Source: Bacteroidota bacterium | Lineage (GTDB): Bacteria; Bacteroidota; Bacteroidia; Chitinophagales; Chitinophagaceae | Assembly (NCBI GenBank): GCA_030706735.1 | Contig: JAUZNZ010000008.1 | Span: forward strand, 62,001 to 126,000 | DNA: 64,000 nt | Direction of reading: 5' to 3' | Shown here: positions 52,751-59,975 of the stretch, piece by piece | How positions within the stretch are numbered: position 1 is the first letter of the stretch | How the letters are laid out: every line of letters starts with the position of its first letter | Position numbers and translations under genes: made by a program | The notes under the pieces: model-generated | What the model saw: the letters and a program-made list of their open reading frames with translations, nothing else | Databases searched by the model: none | What the model was told of the DNA's origin: nothing

Positions 52751-54187
52751 TTAAGGCTGGTAGCTCTTTATTTTATTGTATAGCGTCTTCCGGTCGATCT
52801 TCAGGATCTCCGCCGCACGGGATTTATTGTAGTTGACCTGCTTGAGGACATTCATGATGGTGTCGTACTCCGCCTGGGCCGCCGCATTCTTCAGATCCGT
52901 GTCTTTGTGCGCGACGGGATGATGGACAGGCGCCGAATAAGCTTCTCCTGCAGAGGCGCCTGCCGGGGCAAATGAATGGCTGTCGACAATCTCCGGCGGT
53001 AATACCTTGGTGGAAATGAGACCGGACGAGGTGAGCAGCGCCGCACGCCGGATCACATTGCGGAACTCACGCAGGTTCCCGGGCCAGGAATAATTCATGA
53101 AGGTTTGCATCGTCTCTTCAGCCAATCCTTCCACTTCCTTATTCAGCTCCTTATTGGCCTTGACCAGAAAGAATTCGGCAAATAGCGGAATATCCTCTCT
53201 GCGATATCTCAGGGCCGGCAACTGGATCGAGAATTCATTGAACCGATGGAAGAGGTCCTCTCTGAACCTTCCTTTGCGATAGGCCTCCTGCAGGTTCTCA
53301 TTGGAGGCGACAATGATCCGCACGTCCACATCCATCTCTTTTACCCCGCCCACCCGCTTGAATTTTCTCTCCTGGATCACCCTCAGGAGCGCGGCCTGGA
53401 TCTCATAGGAGAGGTTGGCTACCTCATCCAGAAAAAGCGTTCCCCCATTGGCCAGTTCGAAATGGCCCTCCTTATCCCCCAGGGCGCCCGTAAAAGCGCC
53501 TTTGACATGTCCGAATAATTCACTGCCGGCAAGCTCCTTGGACAGGGTGCCGCAATCCATGGCGACGAAGGGTTTGTCTTTCCTGGCGCTGTACTGATGG
53601 ATCGTCCTGGCAATGACCTCCTTTCCGGTGCCGCTCTCGCCATACAGGATAATACTGTAGTTTGTAGGGGCCACCAGCTCGATCTGACGGTAAAGCTCCT
53701 TAGTGGCCGGCGACTGTCCGACCAGGAATTCCTCATCGCCAACGGGACGGCCATTGACCTTTTTCATTGAGTAGGCAGACGTCGAAGCAGGCGCATTTCT
53801 GGCCGGCCCCTGCTCCGACGAGGCAACCGGCTGCTGCATCGCCCTTCCGATCACATTCACGACCTCCTCGGGGATCAGGGGCTTGGTAATATAGTCGAAC
53901 GCCCCCGCCTTGATGACATCGACGGCTGTCTTGATGTCCGAATACCCGGTGATGATGATCACAATCGCCTGAGGATCAAATTGCTTTATCTCGCGCAATA
54001 CTTCCCTGCCCTCCTTATCCCCCAAGCGGAAATCGCAAAGCACCACATCGAATTTCGACTCCTTGAACTTGGCGATCCCCTTATTGCCGCTGTGAGACGC
54101 ATCGGTCTCGAATCCCTTCTTTTGTAAAAAACGGCTCAGCAGATTGCACATATCCATGTCATCGTCGATGATCAGTATTCGCTTCAT
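52751..54187 (-). CDS. Sigma-54-dependent response regulator (NtrC family)
   Basis: A 478-residue regulator of three parts: receiver (1-120; acidic pocket Asp8-Asp10, phosphoacceptor Asp52, Lys102 in ITKPL), AAA+ activator (about 155-390; Walker A GESGTGKE at 183-190, GAFTGA at 230-235 for sigma-54 contact, Walker B GGTLFLDEV), and a C-terminal Fis-type HTH (NYNKSRAAEILKIDRKTLYNKI). GAFTGA is intact, so it should activate sigma-54 promoters. No cognate kinase is adjacent. It is divergent from a receiver-only protein across 315 bp. Confidence 0.95.
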   Translation of the reverse strand: MKRILIIDDDMDMCNLLSRFLQKKGFETDASHSGNKGIAKFKESKFDVVLCDFRLGDKEGREVLREIKQFDPQAIVIIITGYSDIKTAVDVIKAGAFDYITKPLIPEEVVNVIGRAMQQPVASSEQGPARNAPASTSAYSMKKVNGRPVGDEEFLVGQSPATKELYRQIELVAPTNYSIILYGESGTGKEVIARTIHQYSARKDKPFVAMDCGTLSKELAGSELFGHVKGAFTGALGDKEGHFELANGGTLFLDEVANLSYEIQAALLRVIQERKFKRVGGVKEMDVDVRIIVASNENLQEAYRKGRFREDLFHRFNEFSIQLPALRYRREDIPLFAEFFLVKANKELNKEVEGLAEETMQTFMNYSWPGNLREFRNVIRRAALLTSSGLISTKVLPPEIVDSHSFAPAGASAGEAYSAPVHHPVAHKDTDLKNAAAQAEYDTIMNVLKQVNYNKSRAAEILKIDRKTLYNKIKSYQP

Positions 54188-54502
54188 AATCTAGGATTTC
54201 AAGTTAAAATTACAGGAAAAAGCATAAACAGTATTCCGAACATCTTGCCAAATTCTCGCCGCCCGCTGGCAGGCCCTTGAAGGCATGGAATACCAATTGT
54301 TTGGGTAAATTATTCCCCAAACCGGGAAATACTGTCCCTGAGATAGGGCATTATATTTAACCGGGCTGCCTTATTTTTGGAGTTCTGTAGGAGTTTGGGT
54401 TCGTTTAAACAGGCTCCCATTTTAATGGCTTTAAAATTGTACAATTGTTGATCGATAATGTTTTTGTGAGGTCTAAAATGTGGACAAGTGGAAACAAGCT
54501 TT
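54188..54502. other. Divergent intergenic region with an inverted repeat
   Basis: 315 bp between two response-regulator genes transcribed away from each other; no convincing gene. It is AT-rich near the receiver-only gene. A perfect 7-bp inverted repeat GTTTGGG/CCCAAAC with a 10-bp loop lies at 54299-54305 and 54316-54322, roughly mid-region, and could be an operator or a hairpin. A sequence resembling a sigma-54 -24/-12 element near 54269 has wrong spacing. Both promoters must lie here. Confidence 0.5.
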
Positions 54503-54907
54503 ATGACAGCCATTTCAAAAGTATTAATTGTTGACGATGAGCTGGATATTTGTTATTTGCTGAGCGGCATGCTGAAACAGTTGAACTTTCTGGCTGGTTT
54601 TGTCAATACCCTGTCCGACGCCGTGGTTGCTTTGCAGAACGATACTCCTGACGTGCTCTTCCTGGATAATCACCTGCCCGATGGGTTCGGTCTCGATTTC
54701 ATCCCCTATGTGAAAAAGAACTTCCCGGAGACCAAAGTGGTCATGATCACCGCGCACGACAGCGCGGCAGAAAGAAATACGGCTTACAAGGGCGGAGTGG
54801 ACCTGTTCATCGCCAAGCCGCTAAACCGGAAAGTGATCGTAGACGCGATCGAAAAGCTCTCCAGTTCCGGCTCTGCCGGGAAACCCTTAGTTACCCAACC
54901 GGCCTGA
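54503..54907 (+). CDS. Single-domain response regulator (receiver only)
   Basis: 134 residues from the ATG at 54503, essentially one CheY-like receiver: Asp11-Asp12 acidic pocket (LIVDDELD), phosphoacceptor Asp55 (VLFLDNHLPDG), Thr in VVMITAHDS and Lys in FIAKPLNRK. No output domain, only a short Ser/Gly-rich tail. It may pass phosphate on or bind a partner; the divergent NtrC-type regulator is the obvious candidate by position only. Confidence 0.9.
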   Translation: MTAISKVLIVDDELDICYLLSGMLKQLNFLAGFVNTLSDAVVALQNDTPDVLFLDNHLPDGFGLDFIPYVKKNFPETKVVMITAHDSAAERNTAYKGGVDLFIAKPLNRKVIVDAIEKLSSSGSAGKPLVTQPA

Positions 54908-55020
54908 CCCCTCCGCTGCCCGATCCCCCTTCGCTCCCTGACCCCTCTCCGCTGCTTGAATTCTCCCCATCCCTCGTATAGTACCAATGGAAGAATTGGA
55001 TCATGGTTCCGCCTTTCATA

Positions 55021-55494
55021 TTAATCCAGATATCTCCTCAGTTTCCAGGCATTGGTTTCGTGATCTTCCATAAGGCCCGTCAGGAAGTCTGCCGTTCCCG
55101 CATCCTCGAATTTGTCGGAGCATTCGTCGATGTCCTTTCTCAGCTTGACAATGATGCTTTCATGGTCGCTGAGCAGCTCCTTGATCATTTCTTTCCGTGT
55201 AGGGTACTTGCCGGGTGCCTCTTTTAGATGGGTCTGCTGCAGGAACTCGTGCATGGTGCCGATGGGATGGCCACCCAGTTTGCTGATCCGTTCCGCGATC
55301 TCGTCGATCGCCTCCGCTAACTCCGTATACTGCTTTTCAAACAGGAGATGCAGCTCCATAAAACTCTCTCCCGCGACATTCCAATGGAATTTCCTTGTTT
55401 TTGTGTACAGGACGGCCTCGTCCGCCAAACCCGACGTCAGCAAGGTCATTACGCCCTTTAAATTTTTTTCTGAAATACCTAAATGGGGTTGCAT
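55021..55494 (-). CDS. dps: Dps family DNA-binding/ferritin-like protein
   Basis: 157 residues from the ATG at 55494; an in-frame extension upstream is not needed. Four-helix ferritin-like subunit with the intersubunit ferroxidase residues in KFHWNVAGESFMELHLLFE and AEAIDEIAERI (His, Asp, Glu). The 12-mer stores iron, consumes hydrogen peroxide and protects DNA in stationary phase. The lysine-rich N-terminal tail is short. It is divergent from the YtxH operon, and both fit a general-stress setting. Confidence 0.94.
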   Translation of the reverse strand: MQPHLGISEKNLKGVMTLLTSGLADEAVLYTKTRKFHWNVAGESFMELHLLFEKQYTELAEAIDEIAERISKLGGHPIGTMHEFLQQTHLKEAPGKYPTRKEMIKELLSDHESIIVKLRKDIDECSDKFEDAGTADFLTGLMEDHETNAWKLRRYLD

Positions 55495-55740
55495 ATTGAA
55501 TTTGTTTTCCTTCAATAACCATAAATGATACCACAATCCGTCAGGCGTTCTTTTGATCCGCCCTTCCTCAACGTGTAGAAAAAATTGCTCATTTTTTTGG
55601 TTGGGAGGGCATCATGCTGAACGTTCCTTTGTCTGGCTTCCGCAATATTCAACGGGATTTGAAAAAAAATGAGCGTGATCGAGAATTTGGCAGGGATTTT
55701 TAACTATCAACACGACGGAATGTCGTAAAAATGTAAAACT

Positions 55741-55965
55741 ATGAGCAACTCAAAATTATTAATGGGATTTTTAGTCGGCGCGGCAGTAGGCGGCGCTCTG
55801 GGTATTTTATTGGCCCCGGATAAGGGCTCGGAGACACGCCGGAAGATCATGGAGAAAGGCGCCGACCTGGGCGATTCCATAAAGGGTAAGTTCAATGATG
55901 TCGTGGACGGTGTGAAAGAGAATTTTGGACGGGCCAAAGGCGAGGCCAAGAACGCTATGTCATGA
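55741..55965 (+). CDS. YtxH domain-containing small membrane protein
   Basis: 74 residues: an N-terminal glycine-rich transmembrane helix (LLMGFLVGAAVGGALGILLA, residues 6-25) followed by APDKGSETRRKI and an amphipathic helix. This is the YtxH/gas-vesicle-like stress protein layout. First gene of a three-gene operon: its stop overlaps the next start (ATGA). Function in the cell envelope under stress is inferred from the family. Confidence 0.88.
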   Translation: MSNSKLLMGFLVGAAVGGALGILLAPDKGSETRRKIMEKGADLGDSIKGKFNDVVDGVKENFGRAKGEAKNAMS

Positions 55966-56351
55966 ACGAGCTCCGGCAACCCATCAACAAAATGAATATG
56001 GAAGAGCAAAGGAGCGATTTGGATATGCTGTTCTCGGACGCGGGTGATTTCATAGAGACTAGGGCCGCTCTCTGGAAATTGAAGGCCGTGGACTCATTGG
56101 CGGATTCAGTGTCCGACCTGGCGTCCGGGATCGGGATCATTTGTATCATCTCGGCGTTTGTTTTGATCGTGAGTATCGGATTTGCTCTTTTGATCGGCGA
56201 ATGGCTTGGGAAAAATTTTTATGGCTTTTTTATCATCGGGGGTTTGTATGGGATTGCCGGGCTTGTTTGTTATGCTTGTCGCAACCGCTGGTTCAAGGAA
56301 CCTGTCGGAGACCTGCTTGTTAGGAAGCTATTAAAGCATCATAAGAAATGA
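55962..56351 (+). CDS. Holin-X/phage-holin-like membrane protein
   Basis: 129 residues with an N-terminal soluble helix (ETRAALWKLKAVDSLADSVSDLAS) and two transmembrane segments (GIIICIISAFVLIVSIGFALL-like around 55-77 and FFIIGGLYGIAGLVCYA). This matches the small family named after actinobacterial holin X. In Bacteroidota it is typically paired with YtxH proteins outside prophages, so a lysis role is unlikely. Overlaps the genes on both sides by 4 bp. Confidence 0.75.
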   Translation: MNELRQPINKMNMEEQRSDLDMLFSDAGDFIETRAALWKLKAVDSLADSVSDLASGIGIICIISAFVLIVSIGFALLIGEWLGKNFYGFFIIGGLYGIAGLVCYACRNRWFKEPVGDLLVRKLLKHHKK

Positions 56352-56605
56352 CATCGACATCGATCGCCAACATGGAAGAGCTGAAGAACGCGATCCGCGA
56401 ACTGGAAGATCAGAATTATGTGAACGAACAGTTCATGCGCCGTCGCGTAGAGCATATCGTCCAGAACCTGAAACCGCTCAATATCGTCAAAAACCTGGTG
56501 CATGACGTGATCAAGGGTTCCGAAACAAGGAACAATCTCCTGCGCATGGCGGCAGGCCTCGCCACCAGTTTCGTACTGAAGAAATTTTTCAGGCGCCGCG
56601 CATGA
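56348..56605 (+). CDS. Small protein of the YtxH/holin-like operon, unknown
   Basis: 85 residues, mostly helical. The N-terminal half is charged (MEELKNAIRELEDQNYVNEQ), and the C-terminal half has KNLVHDVIKGSETRNNLLRM, then a short hydrophobic stretch (AAGLATSFVLKKFF) and a basic end RRRA. It may attach to the membrane through the last helix. The ATGA overlap with the holin-like gene supports joint expression. No family name is certain. Confidence 0.7.
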   Translation: MTSTSIANMEELKNAIRELEDQNYVNEQFMRRRVEHIVQNLKPLNIVKNLVHDVIKGSETRNNLLRMAAGLATSFVLKKFFRRRA

Positions 56606-56619
56606 CCCTTCCTTCGCTC

Positions 56620-56864
56620 TTATTTCTGCTTTTTTTCGGATTGCTTCATATTGAGATAGTCAGTGGGGGTCATCCCGAATTGTTTCAAAAAATTCCTTCC
56701 AAAATTCGTTTGAGAGCCGTAACCCACCATTTCGGCAACCTCATAGATCTTATAGTGACTTTGTAAGAGGAGCTCAGTTGCCCTTTTGAGTCTCGTGATA
56801 TTGATGAGCTCATTGGGCGTAAGGTCGGTCTGCTCATGTTTACCAATTGGGCCAGCTTTTCAAC
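56620..56864 (-). pseudogene. Remnant of an AraC-type regulator (C-terminal HTH only)
   Basis: Reading the minus strand from about 56819 to the stop at 56620 gives the second half of an AraC DNA-binding domain: TPNELINITRLKRATELLL, YKIYEVAEMVGYGSQTNF, RNFLKQFGMTPTDYL. Further upstream (56822-56864) the first HTH helices VEKLAQLVNMSRPTL appear in another frame, so the gene is frameshifted as well as truncated. Everything upstream (sensor or ligand domain and promoter) is missing; homology stops at about 56864, where GH51 sequence begins on the other strand. In intact relatives this HTH ends PUL-type hybrid regulators. Not expected to make a functional protein. Confidence 0.85.
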
Positions 56865-58018
56865 AGACCTTCGGACTTGGGTTCTTCGAATATTTCCAGT
56901 TGGCGGAAGACATAGGTGCCGAACCGCTGCCCATCCTCAATTGTGGTATGGCCTGCCAGTTCAATTCTGCTGAAGTAGTGCCGCTGGAAGATATCGGACC
57001 CTATGTGCAGGATGCCCTGGACCTGGTAGAATTCGCTAACGGGGATACAACCACCGCCTGGGGCCGGATCCGTGCCAAAATGGGCCATCTCAACCCGTTC
57101 CACTTAAAAATGATGGGCATTGGCAACGAGAACTGGGGACCGCAATATGTTGCCCGTCTGGAGGTCTTTACCAGGGCTATCAAAAGCAGGTATCCCGATA
57201 TTAAATTAGTGAATAGTTCCGGCACGGATCCCAATGGCAGTCGCTTTGATTACCTGAATGGCGAGTTGCGTCGCATGAACGCCGATATCATCGACGAACA
57301 CTATTATCGTACGCCTGACTGGTTTTTTAGCAACGCCAGACGGTACGATCATTACCCCCGCAATGGCACAAAAGTATTCTGCGGCGAGTACGCAGCGCAA
57401 AGCGTTAAGGCGGTTAGCGTGGACAATAAGAATACCTGGCTTACGGCCTTATCTGAAGCCGCTTTCATGACCGGCCTCGAGCGTAACGCGGATGTCGTAT
57501 GTATGGCGTCTTATGCGCCCCTGTTCGCGCACGTCGACGCATGGCAATGGACTCCGGACCTGATCTGGGTCAATAACCTGCAATCTTTTGGTACGCCGGA
57601 CTATTATGTTCAGAAACTATACTCCCTGAACAGGGGCACACGGGTCGTTCCTATTACCCTGAATAATGACGCGCTGGCGGGCCAGGATAGTTTGTATGCC
57701 TCGGCCTGTATAGACGACGCCACAAATGAGTTGATCATCAAAATGGTAAATGCGTCCGCCATCGGGCAATCGGAGAAGATCCTGCTGAACGGAGCGAGAA
57801 AAATAGCACCGCAAGGGCAGTTCACGGTATTAAAATGTGACGACCTGCATTCCGTAAATTCCTTTGATGATCCGAAAAAGATTGCTCCGGTGGAATCCCT
57901 GGTGCCTGTCAAAGGCGGCAGGATCAGCATGACCGCCGCGCCCTATTCATTCAGCATTTTCCGGGTGAAAATGAACGCGCCTGCCGGCGGCGGTCTTATC
58001 ATAGAAAATCGAAAATGA
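56804..58018 (+). pseudogene. 5'-truncated GH51 alpha-L-arabinofuranosidase
   Basis: GH51 homology begins at about 56864 with QTFGLGFFEYFQLAEDIGAEP; only 26 or fewer non-homologous codons, antisense to the AraC remnant, precede it in the open frame. The acid/base Glu (MMGIGNENWG) and nucleophile Glu (VFCGEYAAQS) are present, and the C-terminal beta domain is complete. The signal peptide and the first strands of the barrel, several hundred residues in full-length enzymes, are missing. It should therefore be neither exported nor correctly folded. The reading frame has no internal stop, suggesting a recent event. The stop overlaps the GH43 start. Confidence 0.82.
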
Positions 58019-58995
58019 AGATTTCTCTCCTCGTCGTCCTCGCATTCCTTGTTGGGAATATCAGTGCCCAGCCGATCCGAACCAACATATCGGTGCATGA
58101 CCCGGTCATGATCCGCCAGGATAGCGTGTATTATATATTCTGCACCGGCTTTGGGATAAATGTTTGGTCCTCCCGCGATTTGACGGAATGGAAGAGGGAA
58201 CCTCCGGTCTTTTCCAGGCCTCCGCAATGGGCGGCGAACGCGGTTCCGGGTTTCAAAGGATCTGTCTGGGCCCCGGATATCAGTTATCACCATGGCAGAT
58301 TCTACCTGTATTATGCCATATCCGCTTTTGGAAAGAATACGTCCTGTATCGGGCTGGCCCTGAACAAGACCCTCGATAACCGCTCCCCGGATTATAAATG
58401 GGAAGATGTCGGCATGGTGATCCAGTCCGTTCCCGGCAGGGACATGTGGAATGCGATCGACCCCAACCTGGCTATGGATGAAACAGGAACGCCCTGGCTG
58501 GCATTCGGCTCTTTCTGGGACGGGATCAAACTGGTAAGGCTGAACGATCGGCTCGACTCGGTGGCCCGACCGGAACAGTGGTATACCATCGCCAGGAGGC
58601 CCAGGGACCCTGCGCTCGCGGATTCCCTGGCGGGAAATGGGGCGATTGAGGCTCCATTTATCTTTCGGAAGAATGGATGGTATTATCTCTTCGTGTCCTT
58701 CGACTATTGTTGCCGGGGCGAAAAGAGCACCTATAAAATGATGGTGGGCAGGTCGGAGAAGATTCAGGGCCCCTATCTCGACCGGGCAGGAACGCCGATG
58801 CTCCAGGGTGGCGGTTCACTGGTAATGGAAGGAGATAAGAATTGGTATGGGGTGGGGCATAATGCCGTAGTGAGCGATCCCGGGGGCGATTTGCTGATCT
58901 TCCATGGGTATGACGCCCATGATAAAGGCAGGTCTAAGCTGCGGATCGGGAGACTGACCTGGAATAATGAATGGCCGGCAGTCGCCACATATTGA
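58015..58995 (+). CDS. Secreted GH43 arabinan endo-1,5-alpha-L-arabinosidase type enzyme
   Basis: A 326-residue five-bladed-propeller glycosidase with a signal peptide (VVLAFLVGNISAQ). The catalytic triad of GH43 is visible: base Asp29 (VHDPVMI), pKa-modulating Asp149 (NAIDPNL) and acid Glu212 (GAIEAPFIF). WAPDISYHHGRFYLYY and FGSFWDGIKL are typical of the arabinanase subgroup. The start overlaps the GH51 stop (ATGA), so translation was probably coupled to GH51. With the shared promoter lost, its expression is doubtful unless a new promoter has formed. Confidence 0.9.
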   Translation: MKISLLVVLAFLVGNISAQPIRTNISVHDPVMIRQDSVYYIFCTGFGINVWSSRDLTEWKREPPVFSRPPQWAANAVPGFKGSVWAPDISYHHGRFYLYYAISAFGKNTSCIGLALNKTLDNRSPDYKWEDVGMVIQSVPGRDMWNAIDPNLAMDETGTPWLAFGSFWDGIKLVRLNDRLDSVARPEQWYTIARRPRDPALADSLAGNGAIEAPFIFRKNGWYYLFVSFDYCCRGEKSTYKMMVGRSEKIQGPYLDRAGTPMLQGGGSLVMEGDKNWYGVGHNAVVSDPGGDLLIFHGYDAHDKGRSKLRIGRLTWNNEWPAVATY

Positions 58996-59016
58996 TATTT
59001 CTACGGAGCTTTGTTC

Positions 59017-59841
59017 ATGAGCCCGCAATCCTTTCAAATTTTTACCGGCAACCTGCCGAAGCAGGAAAAGCCCATGCCCATCCTGTTCGTTGGACACGGT
59101 TCGCCGATGAATGGTATCGAAGACAATGAGTTCAGCCTCCGGTGGCAACAAATGGCAAAAGAAATTCCCAGGCCGCGCGCCGTCCTTGTCGTGTCCGCTC
59201 ACTGGTTCACCAGAGGCACCCATATCACGGCCATGGACCATCCGCCGACCATTCACGACTTCGGAGGATTCCCCCAGGCCCTTTTCGACGTGCAATACCC
59301 TGCGCCCGGCGACCCGCAACTCGCCCTGGACACGGCTTCGCTCGTGAGGTCGACGCCCGTCGGACTCGCACACGACTGGGGGCTTGATCATGGCGCCTGG
59401 GCCATCGTCCGCCATATGTACCCCCATGCAGACATCCCGGTTCTTCAGCTGAGCATCGACTTTACCAGGAATGGCCGCCAACACTACGACCTGGCAAAAG
59501 AGCTGTCGGACCTGCGTAAAAAAGGAGTACTGATCATCGGCAGCGGAAATATGGTACATAATTTGCGGCTCATTTCGTGGGAGTTAATAAAAGGTGGAGG
59601 CTACGATTGGGCGATCGCCATGAATGAAAAGCTCAAAGACCTGATAATGGATGGTGATCACGCGGCCCTGGCTAACTTCGAAAGCCTGGGGAAAGAGGCA
59701 AAACTAGCGATACCTACTCCCGAACATTATCTGCCGCTGCTGTACATTTTGGCCCTACAGGAAAAGAACGAGACACCCTTATTTTTCAATGATAAAGCCG
59801 TCGCAGGGTCACTTACAATGACCTCGGTTAAGATCGGTTAA
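59017..59841 (+). CDS. ygiD: 4,5-DOPA-extradiol-dioxygenase-like protein (YgiD/LigB family)
   Basis: 274 residues from the ATG at 59017. LigB-type extradiol dioxygenase fold: PILFVGHGSPMN (His ligand), VSAHWFTRGTHIT (His ligand), GLDHGAWAIVRHMYP and IIGSGNMVHNLR with the catalytic His. YgiD from Escherichia coli opens the ring of L-DOPA and related catechols; the natural substrate in this organism is unknown. A terminator lies about 90 bp downstream. Confidence 0.92.
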   Translation: MSPQSFQIFTGNLPKQEKPMPILFVGHGSPMNGIEDNEFSLRWQQMAKEIPRPRAVLVVSAHWFTRGTHITAMDHPPTIHDFGGFPQALFDVQYPAPGDPQLALDTASLVRSTPVGLAHDWGLDHGAWAIVRHMYPHADIPVLQLSIDFTRNGRQHYDLAKELSDLRKKGVLIIGSGNMVHNLRLISWELIKGGGYDWAIAMNEKLKDLIMDGDHAALANFESLGKEAKLAIPTPEHYLPLLYILALQEKNETPLFFNDKAVAGSLTMTSVKIG

Positions 59842-59928
59842 AATTATCTTCCTGTGATCAACCCGCTAGAATGCTCATTTCGGATGAGATAGAAATGGAT
59901 TGGCGTCATGCCCGTCACATCAAGCATC

Positions 59929-59975
59929 GGTAATGTACGATTACTTACTAACCCACCGTACATTACCTTTTTTTT
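59929..59975 (+). terminator. Intrinsic terminator after ygiD
   Basis: A perfect 11-bp inverted repeat (GGTAATGTACG at 59929-59939 and CGTACATTACC at 59957-59967, loop 17 bp) is followed directly by eight T (59968-59975) on the plus strand. The right arm covers the stop codon and last codons of the convergent minus-strand gene that ends at 59963. There is no T run on the minus-strand side, so it should work for the plus strand only. Confidence 0.8.

Noticed and set aside
54268-54284. A sigma-54-like -24/-12 element (CTGGCAG...TTGAA)
   Set aside because: The spacing between the GG and the second element is one base short and the -12 GC is missing.
54310-54513. A 67-codon minus-strand frame in the response-regulator intergenic region
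   Set aside because: It overlaps the start of the receiver-only gene, has no recognisable domain, and would occupy the region that must hold the promoters.
55962-56351. Prophage lysis gene (holin)
   Set aside because: No endolysin, structural or integrase genes nearby; it is translationally coupled to a YtxH stress gene, a normal chromosomal arrangement in Bacteroidota.
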